A DNA stretch of 64,000 nt, from contig NZ_FOZS01000001.1 of assembly GCF_900116205.1 (NCBI RefSeq), positions 124,001 through 188,000 on the forward strand. Direction: 5' to 3'. Below are positions 62,437 to 64,000 of this stretch, one piece after another; position 1 is the first letter of the stretch; each line of letters begins with the position of its first letter. This stretch comes from Halostagnicola kamekurae (GTDB lineage Archaea; Halobacteriota; Halobacteria; Halobacteriales; Natrialbaceae). Made by a program: the position numbers and the translations under genes. The notes under the pieces are model-generated. The model worked only from the letters and a program-made list of their open reading frames with translations, was not told the origin of the DNA and searched no databases.

Positions 62437-63924
62437 CTACTTGTACCGGAGCGCGTCGATCGGATCCGTCCGCGCGGCCCGCCAGGCGGGATACAGGCCG
62501 GAGACGATGCCGACCAGAACGCCGACGACGATGGCGAGCGCGACGTACTCGAGCGGGTAGACCAGCGGGAGGTCGATGTACCACGCGCCGAGATAGCCCG
62601 TCGCGAACCCGAGTGCGGTCCCGAGCACCGCGCCGACGAGGCCGAGGATCACCGACTCCATCAGGAAGAGGCCGAGCACGTCGCGGTTCTGCGCACCGAC
62701 GGCTTTCATGATGCCGATTTCGCGCGTGCGCTCGGTGACCGACACCAGCATGATGTTCGCGATTCCGATCGAGCCGACGAGCAGCGAGATCGCCGCGATG
62801 CCGACGATGAAGCTCTGGAGCAGGTTCAGGATGTCCTGTACCTGCTGGAGGAGCTCAGTACTCGTCTCGAGCGAGACGACGAGATCGTCTCCCAGGAACT
62901 CGCTCGCGTCGGACTCGTCGCTCTCGAGGTAGTTCGTGGCGGCGTCTCGAGCGGCCTCGATGGCCGCGTCGTCGCTCGACTCGGCCTCGACCACGATGGC
63001 GGTGAACCGGACGTTTTCGGCGCTCGAGTCGCCGTCTGCCCCGTCCTGTATCGAGAGCGTGCGGGTTTGCAGGCCGCCAGTGTCAGTGTGACTCGCGGCT
63101 CCGTACCGTTCCGCGTTGCTCGTAGTAACTAGCTGTCCACCGCCGCTCGCGTTCGTCGGCTGTCCGCTGTCGTTCGCTCCCGTTTCGCCGCTTTGATTCG
63201 TCCCGCCGCTCTGATTCGCCCCGCCGTTCTGGCTGGCTCCGTCTCCCTGACTGGTTCCGGCGCCCAGTCCCGCAATCTGCTCCGTGTAGTAGGGGTCGGT
63301 CGGAACGTAGATTCGCGGCGCGCTCTCGAAGCCTTCGAACGGACTCAACCCCTCCGACGTCTCGGTGATTCCGACGACCTCGGTTTCGATCTCCTGACCG
63401 CCGAGCAGGGTGAGCGTGACGGTGTCGCCGACCGCCACCTCATCTTCGAACTGGCCGGCTGCAGCGGGGTTGAGCACCGCTTGGGTCTCCCCCATCTCGA
63501 ACCGTTCGCCCTCTTCGAGATTGTCGTCCCCGATATACGACGGCCCGGACGCGACCACCCCGTCGCCCTGTGGGACCGTCTCGTTTCCGCTGGAGACCGT
63601 CTGCGCCTGTAACGGCGCGTAGCCGTAGGCCGCCTCGACCTCCTCGAGTTCGCCGACGGCCTCGAGGTCGCTCTGGCTGAAGATCGGCTGTCCGCCGGCA
63701 CCCGGTCCGGCCTCGACGTCGGGATCTGCCGCCCAGCCGTAGAGGGACCGCTGGTCGTCGGGGCTGATGTCGCCGATGATACCCGCCTGCAGGCTCGCGC
63801 CGAGCGTGACGAACGCGATCACCGCCGCGATGCCGATGACGATTCCGAGCATCGTCAGTCCAGATCGAAGTTTGTGGCCGGCGATCGAGCGCCATGAGAG
63901 CCGCAGCGTCTCGAGGACCTTCAT
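62437..63924 (-). CDS. MacB/LolC-like ABC transporter permease
   Basis: A 495-aa FtsX-type permease: the N-terminal helix LRLSWRSIAGHKLRSGLTMLGIVIGIAAVIAF, a large extracytoplasmic domain (~45-375), and three C-terminal helices (SFIVGIAAISLLVGSIGIANIMLVSVTERTREIGIMKAVG through VSGLYPAWRAARTDPIDALRYK). The outer domain contains a Gly/Gln/Asn/Ser-rich disordered insertion near 222-262 (NGGANQSGGTNQSGETGAN). It starts at ATG 63924, overlapping the ATPase stop by four bases. The exported substrate is unknown. Confidence 0.9.
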   Translation of the reverse strand: MKVLETLRLSWRSIAGHKLRSGLTMLGIVIGIAAVIAFVTLGASLQAGIIGDISPDDQRSLYGWAADPDVEAGPGAGGQPIFSQSDLEAVGELEEVEAAYGYAPLQAQTVSSGNETVPQGDGVVASGPSYIGDDNLEEGERFEMGETQAVLNPAAAGQFEDEVAVGDTVTLTLLGGQEIETEVVGITETSEGLSPFEGFESAPRIYVPTDPYYTEQIAGLGAGTSQGDGASQNGGANQSGGTNQSGETGANDSGQPTNASGGGQLVTTSNAERYGAASHTDTGGLQTRTLSIQDGADGDSSAENVRFTAIVVEAESSDDAAIEAARDAATNYLESDESDASEFLGDDLVVSLETSTELLQQVQDILNLLQSFIVGIAAISLLVGSIGIANIMLVSVTERTREIGIMKAVGAQNRDVLGLFLMESVILGLVGAVLGTALGFATGYLGAWYIDLPLVYPLEYVALAIVVGVLVGIVSGLYPAWRAARTDPIDALRYK

Positions 63925-64000
63925 CTCTCCTCGACCCCGTCGAGCTCCTCGATTCGCTCGATCTCGCCGTCGAGCAGGTGGACGATTCGCTCGGCGCGCT
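63921..64000 (-). CDS. MacB/LolD-like ABC transporter ATP-binding subunit, cut by window edge
   Basis: Only the last ~26 codons are in the window, ending RAERIVHLLDGEIERIEELD and GVEER. The sequence ADRxIHLxDGxI is the usual end of MacB/LolD-type ATPases. Its stop overlaps the permease start (ATGA), so both belong to one exporter operon that continues past the edge. Confidence 0.75.
   Translation of the reverse strand, partial: RAERIVHLLDGEIERIEELDGVEER

Noticed and set aside
1-64000. tRNA or rRNA genes and CRISPR arrays
   Set aside because: T-loop-like strings such as GTTCGAATCC at ~39073 have no pairing stem or anticodon arm, and none of the repeats have spacer-like unique sequence of uniform length.

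Overview
The window comes from a halophilic archaeon (class Halobacteria, probably order Natrialbales; the genus cannot be fixed from the sequence). The evidence is the high GC content, very acidic proteins, a constant Leu-Glu CTCGAG bias, many twin-arginine (Tat) signal peptides, leaderless genes with TATA boxes about 27 bp upstream, and archaeal or haloarchaeal families: archaeal AlaRS and TrpRS, EndA, RFC small subunit, DNA polymerase D small subunit, Orc1/Cdc6, SAMP2, RIO1, DUF7521 and DUF5518.

Layout. 1-7.3 kb: pheT (cut by the window edge), pheS, trpS, endA and a NucS-N/zinc-ribbon protein. 7.36-10.5 kb: a 2-oxoacid dehydrogenase operon with E1 alpha, E1 beta, a free lipoyl domain and a separate E2 catalytic domain. 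10.7-22.6 kb: HAD hydrolase, phosphoesterase, a second trpS, a Tat-exported AstE/AspA-like protein, rio1, alaS, an HTH regulator, rfcS and a bactofilin-like envelope protein. 22.7-26.7 kb: the SAMP2 ubiquitin-like modifier, an MscS-like channel and small hypotheticals, with a 23-bp tandem repeat in one promoter. 26.8-28.1 kb: tryptophanase.

28.2-34.4 kb is an AT-rich accessory island. It holds a Tat-exported cysteine-containing protein of unknown function, two small membrane proteins (one of the RDD family), a Tat-exported subtilase and three decayed insertion sequences. Core genes resume with an acyl-CoA synthetase, an HTH/DUF7521 pair, aspartate kinase and the polymerase D small subunit.

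41-49 kb is a chromosomal replication origin of the oriC1 type. orc1 faces away from a 1.2-kb intergenic region with three origin recognition boxes (ORBs). On the other side lies an oap-type operon (Era-like GTPase, DUF2073, zinc ribbon). Further ORB-like sequences occur inside the disordered coding segments of orc1 and the polymerase D small subunit, and beyond the oap operon. The origin's AT-rich core carries a dense cluster of CTAG, a tetramer that is otherwise scarce here. 49-64 kb: hypotheticals, a methyltransferase with a DtxR-like palindrome upstream, an XPD/DinG helicase, a thiamine-type ABC importer and a MacB-like permease cut off at the right edge.

The most interesting items are the ORB-like sequences in coding DNA, the CTAG cluster at the origin, the split E2 of the oxoacid dehydrogenase, and the island's possible secreted-protein and protease cassette. 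Family names are by recognition of motifs; no database search was run.
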